Part shown: positions 18,108-26,815 of the stretch, in pieces
How the letters are laid out: each line of letters opens with the position of its first letter
Position numbering within the stretch: position 1 is the first letter of the stretch
Origin: an uncultured Clostridium sp.
Lineage (GTDB): Bacteria; Bacillota; Clostridia; TANB77; CAG-508
Assembly (NCBI GenBank): GCA_900553365.1
Contig: USDL01000002.1
Span: 25,737 to 89,736 of the forward strand
Length of the DNA stretch: 64,000 bases
Reading direction: 5' to 3'
The notes under the pieces: model-generated
Database searches by the model: none
What the model saw: only the letters and a program-made list of their open reading frames with translations
Told to the model about the DNA's origin: nothing
Made by a program: the position numbers and the translations under genes

Positions 18108-19100
18108 TTAGGCTAGTTTTTTATTTACAATGCTTTGTATTGCATTATAATCATATCCCGCTGCAGATAGCTTATTTTTTCTTTCTGTTCCGTTTCCCCA
18201 TAGCCCTTTTATTACTTCATTTGCAATTTCTTCATTTGTTTTTCTTGAAGATGATGTTTTTGCTCCTAAAAGTTGATTTACTTTTTCTTGTACTTCATTA
18301 TAATTATATCCCGCTGCAGTTAATTTATTTTTTCTATCTGCTCCATTTCCCCATTTACCATTTATTACTTCGTTTGCAATTTTTTCAACAGATTTTAGAC
18401 CAGGTTTACTTGAAGAATTAGAACCAGTTAATCTTTGATTTACAATATCTTGTATTGCATTATAATCATATCCTGCTGCAGTTAATTTGTTTTTTCTATC
18501 TGCTCCATTTCCCCATTTACCATTTATTACTTCATTTGCAATTTCTTCGTTTGTTTTTCTTGGAGCTATTGTTTCTGTGTTCGTATTATTATCAATTTTT
18601 CCATTTATTTCGTTTGCTTTTTCTATTATATAATCCATTTTGCTTAATAGGTAATCTCCTGGACAACTTGTAGCAGCATACATTCTATGCCAAACAACAT
18701 TTTTTCCTTTTACTAATTTACCTAAATTGTTTCTCCTTGCTATATCTGCAACTAATTCTATAAGTTTATTTAAAACAACATCTGAAACAGGATAATCTCC
18801 ACCTAACTTACAATTTGATGTTTCAATAGTTACTGATTTGCAATTAGAATCCCAGTTACTATTAGTATATGCTGTATTTGCTTCATCAACATATAAAGCT
18901 ATTTTTCCATCTTTGCCTATCCCATAATGACTAGATGCTTTCCTATTCGCATTTTGAAATATCTTTCCACATTGTTCTGCAGTTAGTATTCCAGCCATAT
19001 GATGTATAGCTATCATTTCTATATTTCTTCCGCTTCTTCCTACAGTATAATTATTACTATTTGCGGGTACTTTCATACTTACCAAATTTGAATTTCCCAT
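18108..19100 (-). CDS. endolysin: N-acetylmuramoyl-L-alanine amidase with three Cpl-7 repeats
   Basis: 330 residues. The N-terminal Amidase_2 domain (about 20-165) has zinc and catalytic residues in IAIHHMAGI, SSHYGIGKDG and WHRMYAATSCPGDYL. Three C-terminal CW_7 (Cpl-7) repeats, each about 40 residues starting NEEIANEVI or EKIANEVI with KWGNGADRKNKLTAAGYDYN, bind the wall muropeptide. It cleaves the MurNAc-L-Ala bond at lysis. The start overlaps the stop of a 23-residue ORF. It is last in the late operon, after the holin. Confidence 0.92.
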   Translation of the reverse strand: MGNSNLVSMKVPANSNNYTVGRSGRNIEMIAIHHMAGILTAEQCGKIFQNANRKASSHYGIGKDGKIALYVDEANTAYTNSNWDSNCKSVTIETSNCKLGGDYPVSDVVLNKLIELVADIARRNNLGKLVKGKNVVWHRMYAATSCPGDYLLSKMDYIIEKANEINGKIDNNTNTETIAPRKTNEEIANEVINGKWGNGADRKNKLTAAGYDYNAIQDIVNQRLTGSNSSSKPGLKSVEKIANEVINGKWGNGADRKNKLTAAGYNYNEVQEKVNQLLGAKTSSSRKTNEEIANEVIKGLWGNGTERKNKLSAAGYDYNAIQSIVNKKLA

Positions 19101-19171
19101 TATTCTTCTCCTTTCCCATTTGTAAATTCTTTTTCCATTTCTTCTGACAATACTACACTTTCATCTTCCAT
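19100..19171 (-). CDS. 23-residue ORF coupled to the endolysin gene
   Basis: ATG 19171 follows a strong AAGGAGGTTTTAGT site. The acidic peptide begins MEDESVVLSEEMEKEF and its TAA overlaps the endolysin ATG (TAATG). It may serve mainly to couple or throttle endolysin translation. Confidence 0.45.
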   Translation of the reverse strand: MEDESVVLSEEMEKEFTNGKGEE

Positions 19172-19196
19172 ACTAAAACCTCCTTATAAAAGATAA

Positions 19197-19236
19197 AAAA
19201 ATACTGGAAGATTCTTTTATTTTCTTCCAGTATTTT
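19197..19236. terminator. hairpin between holin and endolysin cassettes
   Basis: AATACTGGAAG and CTTCCAGTATT arms with flanking A and T runs. A second weaker hairpin (about 19240-19263) abuts the holin stop. It probably attenuates readthrough into the endolysin. Confidence 0.6.
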
Positions 19237-19267
19237 AAAAATACAAGAATAAATTTCTTGTATTAGA

Positions 19268-19522
19268 TTATTGATTTTTTGCATCATATAATACTGTTGC
19301 TGTACCAATTCCACCTAAAGCTGTAATAACTGCGGTTATTATTGCATTTGTGTCTAATCCTTCAATATGTATTAAACATCCTATAACTGAAGCTATAACA
19401 CCTATTAGGATATTTTGAACTGGTATTGGTAAAGTTTCATTCCAATTAAATTTTTTAGATACTTTACCCAAAATGTATGTAAATAATGTAGTTATAATAT
19501 AAACTAATACTTGTACAGTCAT
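19268..19522 (-). CDS. phage holin
   Basis: 84 residues with two membrane segments: about 4-20 and about 34-52, plus a third weakly hydrophobic stretch ending GGIGTATVLYDAKNQ. Size, charged tail and position before the amidase fit a class of phage holins that form membrane lesions to release the endolysin. The stop of the upstream gene and this start share bases (19522). Confidence 0.8.
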   Translation of the reverse strand: MTVQVLVYIITTLFTYILGKVSKKFNWNETLPIPVQNILIGVIASVIGCLIHIEGLDTNAIITAVITALGGIGTATVLYDAKNQ

Positions 19523-19773
19523 TATTTTTCCCTCCTTTCTAAATCTTTAATTCTATTGTTTGCAACTTTCATTTGCTCCTCTAAAACAGGAACTCTTTGT
19601 GCAAAATTATTATGTGCCCTGACTTCTCTTGTAAGTTCTTCTAACTTTGTATCTGTTACTGCTTGTTGAGTCGATAATTTATTTTCGATTTTTTTATTGT
19701 TAGATAAATTAGAAAAAACTACCCCTGCAAGAGATAGTCCGCCTGTTATTATACAACCTATTATTGTTTCCAT
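19522..19773 (-). CDS. XhlA-like small membrane/coiled-coil protein
   Basis: 83 residues: an N-terminal hydrophobic segment (METIIGCIITGGLSLAGVVF) then a long charged helix with heptads ending IKDLERREK. Similar small proteins (XhlA/hemolysin-like) sit beside holins in Bacillus and clostridial phages and assist lysis. It overlaps its neighbours by one base on each side, showing tight coupling. Confidence 0.6.
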   Translation of the reverse strand: METIIGCIITGGLSLAGVVFSNLSNNKKIENKLSTQQAVTDTKLEELTREVRAHNNFAQRVPVLEEQMKVANNRIKDLERREK

Positions 19774-20288
19774 TATTTTTCCTCGCTTTCTTCTTCTGTA
19801 CTTGGATTTGTTGGGAATACTACATTATATGGAAAACCTTGTTGTTTTGTAATATCTCGTAATTCTTGTCTATACTTTGCCATCTTTCCGTTGAATATAT
19901 TTGACATTCCTTCAAAAAATTGTTTTACTCCAACTAAAAGATTCGTTGCGGTTAATTCTTCTGGTATAGTTATATTTAATCTATCTAAACACATTTCCTT
20001 GTCTGTTTCTTTTAATAGTTCATTTCTTCTTTCTCTTATTTTTGCTGCCAATTTTTCATATTCACATTTTTTTGCAAACTCCAACCATCTATCGTAGTTA
20101 TGTTCTATTTCTTCTTGTATATCATCTCTATTTTCTATGCAAATTCTAAAAGTATCATATTTATATTTTATGGTTTCCTCATCCTCTACTTTTTGGATAT
20201 TGCAAAAGAAAACCACATCAACCTTTCCGTTGATATGGCTTTCTATCTCAAATTTTAACTTTGGTTTTGTACTGCTTTCTACTTGCAA
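19773..20288 (-). CDS. tail-fibre-associated protein (XkdW/tail-fibre-assembly-like)
   Basis: 171 residues. The C-terminal KYRQELRDITKQQGFPYNVVFP matches the short conserved tail of many phage fibre-assembly proteins (YRQALRDI..Q.GFP..I.WP type). The N-terminal half is unrecognised, with a helical middle (DRWLEFAKKCEYEKLAAKIRERRNELL). The start is TTG 20288 after AAAGGAGTGATAAAAT, overlapping the end of the RT gene by 41 bp. Its place next to a fibre-type gene supports an assembly role. Confidence 0.5.
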   Translation of the reverse strand: MQVESSTKPKLKFEIESHINGKVDVVFFCNIQKVEDEETIKYKYDTFRICIENRDDIQEEIEHNYDRWLEFAKKCEYEKLAAKIRERRNELLKETDKEMCLDRLNITIPEELTATNLLVGVKQFFEGMSNIFNGKMAKYRQELRDITKQQGFPYNVVFPTNPSTEEESEEK

Positions 20289-21313
20289 ATTTTATCACTC
20301 CTTTACATTTTTTTAAATTTACATATGGTTTAATATATTTCTGATTAAATTTATAATTGTTACAATGTTTTATCCATCCATAATAACTTACCACAGCTGA
20401 TGCATCCAAATGACTTATGACTTTCTTTTTAGATATTCTTTTTATTCTTCTTTTCATTCTTAAAAAATTACTTCTTCTTAATGTCGTATATCCTCGATAA
20501 AATCTATATCCTAAAAAGTCCAATGGTCTACTTTCGGTTTTAAATAACTGCCAATTCTCTTTCAATCGTAAACTTTCTCTATTTAAAAAATCTTCTACTA
20601 ATTCTTTTATTTTCCTTAATTCTCTTTTGTTTCTATGAAAAAGAACCATATCATCCATATACCTTATATAATGTTTTACATGTAATGTTTCTTTTATGTA
20701 ATGGTCTAAATCTTGCAAATAGAAATTTGCAAACCATTGTGAAGTATAGTTTCCGAATAGGTAATCCTTTTGTTGAACTATCTATTATAGTATCTATCAA
20801 TTCTAATGTATTCCTGCATTTTATTTTCTTTCTGAATTTTCTTTTTAGTATTTCTTTATCAATACTCGGATAAAACTTTTTAATGTCTAGTTTCAAACAA
20901 TATTTGGTATTTTTTCTATCATCCATAAGGATTTTCCTTATGTGTTTTGCTCCATAGTGTATCCCTCTGTTTTTTACAGAAGCACAGCAAAAATCATACA
21001 TACCTTTTCCTAGTATAGGCTCTATTTGGAGCATTAAGCACCAATGTATTATTTGGTCTGGAAAAAAACAAGGTTTATATATTATTCTTTCTTTTTTTCT
21101 TACACCATCATGTATCACTTTTTCTTGATATGGACTTGGCTTATAATTATTGTTTATTAAAATTTCATATACTTGTAAAATTGCCACATCCAGTTTTTCT
21201 AATACTCTTAATACATTTTTTCTTTTCTTTTTTCCTCTAGCTGCATATATTATTGCTAATTTGATATTCTCTGGTTCACATATTTTAGGATATATATTAC
21301 CTTGTCTTTTCAT
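20248..21313 (-). CDS. DGR reverse transcriptase, read through a CGGA +1 site
   Basis: Makes mutagenised cDNA from the TR RNA. It starts MKRQGNIYPKICEPENIKLA (ATG 21313, after AAAAGGATG; a TTG 45 bp upstream is less likely). RT motifs in order are KYCLKLDIKKFYPSID, KGLPIGN-YTSQWFANFYLQDLDH and the catalytic box IRYMDDMVLF, then FLGYRFYRGYTTLR. The frame breaks at CGG (20752-20755): frame 0 gives KGLPIRKLYFTM, while CGGA as one codon gives exactly GLPIGNYTSQ, the family consensus. The whole is then 354 residues, normal for DGR RTs. No accessory (Avd-type) gene is recognisable nearby. Confidence 0.85.
20752..20755 (-). other. CGGA quadruplet/+1 frameshift site in the RT gene
   Basis: CCT ATT CGG AAA CTA (frame 0) versus CCT ATT CGGA AAC TAT ACT. 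Only the second preserves the invariant GLPIGN motif, just ahead of the YMDD half of the enzyme. Confidence 0.8.
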
Positions 21314-21445
21314 TTTGCACATCCTTTTCTTATTTTTGTCTATCGGTTTTTCGTTCAAAAGGAACTACTAAACCAATCCAGTTTCGACTAATTTTTGCCA
21401 AGAGGCATGGAAAGTGATGTGCAAATAAATATATATATAATAAAT

Positions 21446-21556
21446 AAGAAGGCGACCGCCGACATTGACATTCGATAACGAAGAAGCATTGTTCAAATTC
21501 CAATACCACAAGCCACAGTTCAAGCCATTGTTCCAATTACCACCGAACATGGGCAA
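21446..21556 (-). repeat. DGR template repeat (TR)
   Basis: A 111-nt copy of the target's variable region, lying between target and RT. In the coding orientation it carries clustered AAT/AAC codons (NWNNGLNCGLWYWNLNNASS). Against the VR there are 11 mismatches, every one at an adenine of this copy. An open frame across it (21368-21595) is a consequence of TR coding content, not a gene. Confidence 0.95.
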
Positions 21557-21685
21557 AAACCCGAACCCAAATGCAAAGCCTAGGACTTTAGACACACCAA
21601 ATCCCTTTTTTTATTTTATTCGACATTATTATACATTTTTATTTGCTATTTGATAACTTGCTTTAATTTAAGCTGTCTTTATGCA

Positions 21686-21700
21686 GGGGCTGACCGCCCC
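21686..21700. repeat. GC hairpin just downstream of the VR
   Basis: GGGGC (21686-21690), a 5-nt loop, GCCCC (21696-21700), 23 bp past the VR end and 11 bp past the restored stop. The TR has no such hairpin. Stem-loops in this place raise homing efficiency in the Bordetella phage DGR. Confidence 0.55.
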
Positions 21701-21711
21701 CACACCCCTGT

Positions 21712-23611
21712 TTACTGGTTTTTAAGAAGGCGACCGCCGACAGTGACACTCGATAACGAAGAAGCATTGCTCAAAGTCCAATACCACAAGCCACAGGCCA
21801 AGCCATCGCTCCAAGCACCACCGAACAAGGGCAATTCTGTTGCCTTCTGCACACCAGTAATAGTCTGTCATATATGTATTAGAAGCACCGCCTACTGCCG
21901 TTGCAAAATCTATTATAGGATTATTAGCATCATATCCTACTGCACTTTGATATTGTCCTGTTGTAGAACAATTTGTATATCCTAATGCCTTGTAAGAACC
22001 ATCAAATTTGTCTACCGCATAATCATTAGAATTTTGGCTTATATATGCTTTATAATCTTTTATATTGATTCCATCTACAAACTGCCATAAAGCACCATAT
22101 ATATCTTCAATTCCCCTATAAATCATAGAATGTTGTCCATCATCATTTAGTGTTCCAGACTTCATGCCTAAACTATCACATCCACCACTGTTTACTCCAT
22201 TAAAGCTTCCTGTCCATTCTTTTGATATAACACCTTTTCCCAATTTATCCTGTGCATTATAATCTGCATATTCTACAAGATAAAGTATTTGGAATAAGAA
22301 GTAATGCCAATCAAGTTGTCCAAATCCATCTCCTAAATTTCTTGCATATGTTCTAAAATTAGTAATAGTATCGGATACTAATGGTGCTACACCAGATTTA
22401 CTATATACTCTTGAATTTGAACCAGACATAGTATATCTTCCAACACTAAATTGCTCTGATTTTATATATCCTTCTTTTTTACCATCTGCAATATATACAT
22501 ACTCATATGTATCATCTCTAGTTCTTTTATACCAGAACTCTGGTATTCTTGTTAAGACTTCTCCATTGCTTCCATCAAATTTGAAAGTTGGCTCTCCATA
22601 GTATGCTGTTATCCTTTGAGATTTAACATCATAATTATAACTTATAATATCACTCCACGGATATAAATTATCAAAACTATTTTGTACGGCAGTAGAACCT
22701 TTTTGAGCATTTGCAACTAATCCAACTGCATCTTCTATTCTCTCCCAAGTTGATGATGAGTTATTTGCTAACTTCCTTCTAACACCATATACATGTACTT
22801 TCATTTTTTCTTTTATTTCTGCAATATCTGCTGTATTCTGTTGAACTGCTTGTACATTAACATTTTGCATCATTTGATTAAATGATGTTACTCTATTTTG
22901 TTCTGCAGTAGCTCTTGCCTTTTCTGCTACTACTCTTGCTGTTTCTGCATTTGTCCTATTAGTTTCATTTGTTTTTCTTGTATTCTCTGCAGATATTCTG
23001 TTGTTTTCATTCGTTACTCTCGTTGCTTCTGCAGTAGCTCTTGCCGTTTCTGCTGCTACTCTTGCTGTTTCTGCATTTATCCTATTAGTTTCATTTGTTT
23101 TTCTTGTATTCTCTGCAGATATTCTGTTATTTTCATTTGTTACTCTTGTTGCTTCTGCAGATGAAATATCTTCTAACATTTGTGAAGATTCCTCAACAAA
23201 GTCATCTATTGCTTTTGAAAACTCTTCAAAGTAATTTTCTGTATTTTCTGGACTAACGGCAGCTTTACTTGTTTGCTCTATTTGTACTGGAATATAGAAA
23301 GATGATGTAACTTCACTATTAGTATTTTTTACTTCTATTTCCATTTTTGCTTTTCCAGATTGTCTTACACACTCTTCTAGCAATGGTATTGTTGCTATTC
23401 CGTTTGGTATATCTATGTTAGAAGCTAATTGTTGAATGAGTGTACTATTTGGCTTTGTGAATATAATATCTATAGTTTGAGATGTTAAATCTACTATAGT
23501 ATTATCATTTAATATCTTAACTTTTATTATAGTTGTATCCATTTGCTTTAAAAATATTGTATTATATATTTTATTTTGTAAATCTACAACTAACTCAACT
23601 ATTCTTTTCAT
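21712..23611 (-). CDS. DGR target: BppU-like baseplate/fibre protein with C-type-lectin-like end, read through a CGGT +1 site
   Basis: 632 residues after readthrough. The N-terminal about 120 residues resemble the BppU baseplate-upper-protein domain (MKRIVELVVDLQNKIYNTIF...DLTSQTIDIIFTKPN). A coiled coil (about 140-260) with a duplicated 42-residue unit follows, then a receptor-binding region (IPEFWYKRTRDD, SVGRYTMSGSNSRVYSKSG) and the variable tip. Frame 0 ends in a meaningless CCRRSPS-type tail. Reading CGGT at 21820-21823 as one codon gives NRIALVGGAWSDGLACGLWYW...VTVGGRLLKNQ, the DGR lectin tip, with stop at 21712. It is likely the receptor-binding protein diversified by the RT. Confidence 0.85.
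21724..21834 (-). repeat. DGR variable repeat (VR)
   Basis: Differs from the TR only at TR adenines. In AAY codons: N to A, S, D, A, T, S, S and T, with one N unchanged; one further change turns ATG into TTG. The 3' end is invariant over 19 nt and ends CTTCTT, the presumed homing-initiation end. The adenine-free CGGT is conserved in both copies. Confidence 0.95.
21820..21823 (-). other. CGGT quadruplet/+1 frameshift site at the start of the VR
   Basis: GTT CGG TGG TGC (frame 0) versus GTT CGGT GGT GCT TGG, giving VGGAW. The TR carries the same CGGT at 21542-21545. A one-base insertion at 21835-21836 would be an alternative repair (NRLPLFGG). Confidence 0.65.
22905..23156 (-). repeat. two tandem 126-bp units in the fibre coiled coil
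   Basis: Period 126 bp (22905 and 23031), near identical, encoding two copies of about 42 residues (TRVTNENNRISAENTRKTNE, then NAETARVAAE/VVAE). It extends the coiled-coil stalk of the target protein. Confidence 0.85.
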
Positions 23612-26132
23612 CTTTTGCCTCCTCTAATATAATTGTTGTTGAATCATCATCTTGTTTTACTAGCTTTCTCATAACTTCTCTTTTTTCTTGTATATATTCC
23701 TTGAATTTTATTGATTGATTATCATATTGCTTTATTTTATCTTTTAGTGCATCTACTATAAGATTTTCTACTTTTTCTCCTGTCTTTGATAATTTGTATT
23801 TGTATTCTAACCCTAATTCTTTCAAAAGAAATTTATTTATAGCCTTTTGCTCTTCTAACTCACTTGATAATTCTTGAATTGCTTTAGTTATAAATGGAAT
23901 AATTTTTGTTTCATCTATTTGATATACTTCATCAAGTATATTCCCATCCTCATCTCTTTGTGGCACTTTAAATACAAAATTGCTTTTTACATTTTCAAGT
24001 TCTTGTGCTATGTATCCAATTTCTTCTGTTCCATCGTTATCTTTCCATTTGAAACTTCTATGTAAAATTGAATTTATAACACTCAAAGCATCTACTTTTG
24101 ATTCTTGTATGTCTTTTTTTAACCTTCCATCTGATTTCCAACAACTTGCAGCTACAGTTCCTTTATTTGTTGTAACAATTTCTAAATATCCACAATTTGA
24201 ATCTGTACCATTGGTATAATATGTATATCCCAAAGAAATCACTCCTGCATGACTTACGATTGCAGGTTTACTATTTACATATATATTATCTGGATATATA
24301 ATGGTTTCTTTATTTTCTCCATTATTCCCCACTCTAAACCAAGCTTCATTATCATCTACAAATCCATCGACATATCTTTGCTGTCCATTAGTAGGAGTAT
24401 TATGGGTAATCCCAATCATGCCTGCATCATCATCTCCAATTAAATTAGCATTTCCTTTATTATTTTTTCCTCCTATAAATATTCCTAGTTGAGAATCACA
24501 TTGTAAATTTATATTTCCTAAATCTCCTTCTATAAAAAATTGGTCTGTAGTCATCCATGCTTGTTTTCCATCAGTTCCTTGCATTATAAATGTTGGATTT
24601 TCTCTTGTTCCATCGCCTAATCTAATCGTGCCTCCTTTAATAGTTGCATTATTGCATGTCATATTTCCTTTTTCATCAATGGCAAATCCTGCATTTATTG
24701 TTGTATATCCCTCTAAATGTATCTGCGATGCTACTATTGCTAATGTATTAAGCCCCTTTATTCTTGCAACATCCATCTGTCCTGCAGTAATAAAGTCTGC
24801 AACAATTCTTCCATCTTGTGTCATCGCCAGTTCATATGGTCCATTTATTCCGTTTTTCGAATATCCTAGTCCATTAAGATTCCATCTCCACACTTTTTTA
24901 GCAGTATTAGGATTGTCTGTATCCATAATAAATAACTCATTTTGTGTTTTATAAACATATCCACCTAAAGCTGCGGTTAATTGCTCTGTAGCATTTTGCT
25001 TTGCCTGTAATAATACACTTGTTTCAATAGTATCTGTTTCTTTTCTAATAGTATTTGTTATATCTTTTTGAGAATCTGTAATATAATTAGCTTTAAATTC
25101 TCCTAATTCTAGTTTTGTGTATCTATGTAATAATGCATCATATGTTGTTTTTATTACTCTTACTTCTACTTGTGTATAATCGAGTTCTACTCTGATAGTA
25201 TCTCCCATTGAAACACTTTCTAAAAAAGTATAGTCTTGATATTCTGTAGTTTGAGATAAATCAACAAAATCTACTTTTAAATTTACTGTAGGTTTATCTA
25301 TATTTTCTTCCGAATACTTTAAGTTACACAATCTTCTTAATTCTTGATAAGCCTCTTCTGCAGTAGCAAAGCCTTCCTCTTCATCTGCATTTTCTTTTAC
25401 TTTAACATCTGAAAATTCTATTACTTTTACTTTTTTATGCGGATAATTGTTAATAAGAGGACTATCAATATATTTTTCTGGAAGAAATAATCCATTATAT
25501 CCTTGTGGCATAATTTTTGTTACTATATTAGAATTATCAATAGTAAAGTCTAATCCTGTAAGATTTTTTCTATATCTTATCTTGTATCCTTTATCATTTC
25601 CTCTTCTATTTAGCATTTTAATTGTATAATTATTTCTTTCTAGCTCTCCACCCCATAAGTTTACAAAACTATTTTCTAAATCTCCAACTATAGCTTCAAT
25701 AGGATTTTTTCTAACATATCTTGCACTTGATACTGTTTGAATGTCCGAAAAGCTATTAAAGTTGTGTGAGTCTAGGGTATGTGATAATATCCAATCTAAA
25801 CATGCAGCTCCATTTAGGTTTTGTGGAAAAACATCTTCTAAAAAATTGTCTGCTAAATCATATGATATATGCTCTCCATAAATTGTTATAGTGTCAAAAT
25901 TAGGCTTTACATGTTTTATTCTAAATAATTGGTCCTCTTCTAAACCTGCATCACATTTTATAATATTTTCGTTTATAATAAATTCAATATATTTGGAAGT
26001 AATAGGATATTCCATATCTAATACTAATTCTCCATTTAAAGCTTCTGATACTTCACATTTTAGAGAATCTTTTAATATTCCTATACCATTATTATTAAAA
26101 TCTTTACAATTTGCATCATACAATATAATCAT
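23595..26132 (-). CDS. tail endopeptidase/tip protein with S74 chaperone end
   Basis: 845 residues. The N-terminal half matches the siphovirus minor structural/tail-endopeptidase family (ANCKDFNNNGIGILKDSLKC, GEHISYDLADNFLEDV, NYTIKMLNRRGND). The middle has repeated beta-rich fibre sequence. The C-terminus is a peptidase_S74 intramolecular chaperone (SDGRLKKDIQESKVDALSVI, then EIGYIAQELENV) that self-cleaves and aids fibre trimerisation. It overlaps the Dit gene by 4 bp upstream and the fibre gene by 17 bp downstream. Confidence 0.85.
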   Translation of the reverse strand: MIILYDANCKDFNNNGIGILKDSLKCEVSEALNGELVLDMEYPITSKYIEFIINENIIKCDAGLEEDQLFRIKHVKPNFDTITIYGEHISYDLADNFLEDVFPQNLNGAACLDWILSHTLDSHNFNSFSDIQTVSSARYVRKNPIEAIVGDLENSFVNLWGGELERNNYTIKMLNRRGNDKGYKIRYRKNLTGLDFTIDNSNIVTKIMPQGYNGLFLPEKYIDSPLINNYPHKKVKVIEFSDVKVKENADEEEGFATAEEAYQELRRLCNLKYSEENIDKPTVNLKVDFVDLSQTTEYQDYTFLESVSMGDTIRVELDYTQVEVRVIKTTYDALLHRYTKLELGEFKANYITDSQKDITNTIRKETDTIETSVLLQAKQNATEQLTAALGGYVYKTQNELFIMDTDNPNTAKKVWRWNLNGLGYSKNGINGPYELAMTQDGRIVADFITAGQMDVARIKGLNTLAIVASQIHLEGYTTINAGFAIDEKGNMTCNNATIKGGTIRLGDGTRENPTFIMQGTDGKQAWMTTDQFFIEGDLGNINLQCDSQLGIFIGGKNNKGNANLIGDDDAGMIGITHNTPTNGQQRYVDGFVDDNEAWFRVGNNGENKETIIYPDNIYVNSKPAIVSHAGVISLGYTYYTNGTDSNCGYLEIVTTNKGTVAASCWKSDGRLKKDIQESKVDALSVINSILHRSFKWKDNDGTEEIGYIAQELENVKSNFVFKVPQRDEDGNILDEVYQIDETKIIPFITKAIQELSSELEEQKAINKFLLKELGLEYKYKLSKTGEKVENLIVDALKDKIKQYDNQSIKFKEYIQEKREVMRKLVKQDDDSTTIILEEAKDEKNS

Positions 26133-26815
26133 AGATAAGTCTCCCTATATTTTATTTTTAAATTAGTAATTGAGCCTATCCACTCAATTTTATTTTCTCC
26201 TGGTTTTAGTTTTAAAAATTCCCCAAGAACATTACTATTTTCATTTTTATTGCCTTTGTATGCTTCTTCTATTTTGGAATCTAGTTCTATATATCCATCT
26301 AATTTTTTTATTTTCTGTGATTTATTCCCTATTGTAAGTGTTATTGCTCCGCTTCCTTCTATCCTTATGTAAGGACTTATCTCTGCTGTAGATTGTGTAA
26401 TATATATAACTGATGCTTTCGAAAAATTATGTTCATATTCCTTTAAAGAATAGGCAAAAGGTTGCAATTCAATTTCTATTGGAAATTCATAAAAAACATG
26501 AAGAACTTTTGAAAAATCAATACTATTTTTTATTATTCCTTCGTAGTATTTATCTTCCTCCAAAGATATTACTAATTTACCAGTTCCACTTAGCCACCTA
26601 GATATTTCTCTTACATTTGCATTTGGTCCTAATGTACACTTTATTTGATATATAAAAGTATCATATACTCCTTCATCTATATAAAGTTTTCCATTTCTTC
26701 CTGGTATTTCTTTTTCTTCTATTCTCTTTTTTGGTATTGTAATAGGAGGTAATTCATTCACTATAATATTTTTATCTACCGAACTCACTTTGTTCCAAAT
26801 AAAATATGGTATCAT
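26129..26815 (-). CDS. distal tail protein (Dit)
   Basis: 228 residues, the size and place of siphoviral Dit proteins that join tail tube and tip. The N-terminus MIPYFIWNKVSSVDKNIIVNE and the PPITIPKKRIEEKEIPGRNG segment fit the SPP1-gp19.1-like tail family. It overlaps its neighbours by 4 bp on both sides, as usual in a tail operon. Confidence 0.85.
   Translation of the reverse strand: MIPYFIWNKVSSVDKNIIVNELPPITIPKKRIEEKEIPGRNGKLYIDEGVYDTFIYQIKCTLGPNANVREISRWLSGTGKLVISLEEDKYYEGIIKNSIDFSKVLHVFYEFPIEIELQPFAYSLKEYEHNFSKASVIYITQSTAEISPYIRIEGSGAITLTIGNKSQKIKKLDGYIELDSKIEEAYKGNKNENSNVLGEFLKLKPGENKIEWIGSITNLKIKYRETYL

Noticed and set aside
19773..20288. DGR accessory (Avd) gene
   Set aside because: Its C-terminus matches tail-fibre-assembly proteins and it lacks the short four-helix-bundle layout of Avd.
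21368..21595. Open frame across the TR as a protein gene
   Set aside because: It consists of TR sequence plus AT-rich flank, has no SD, and is explained by the template's coding content.
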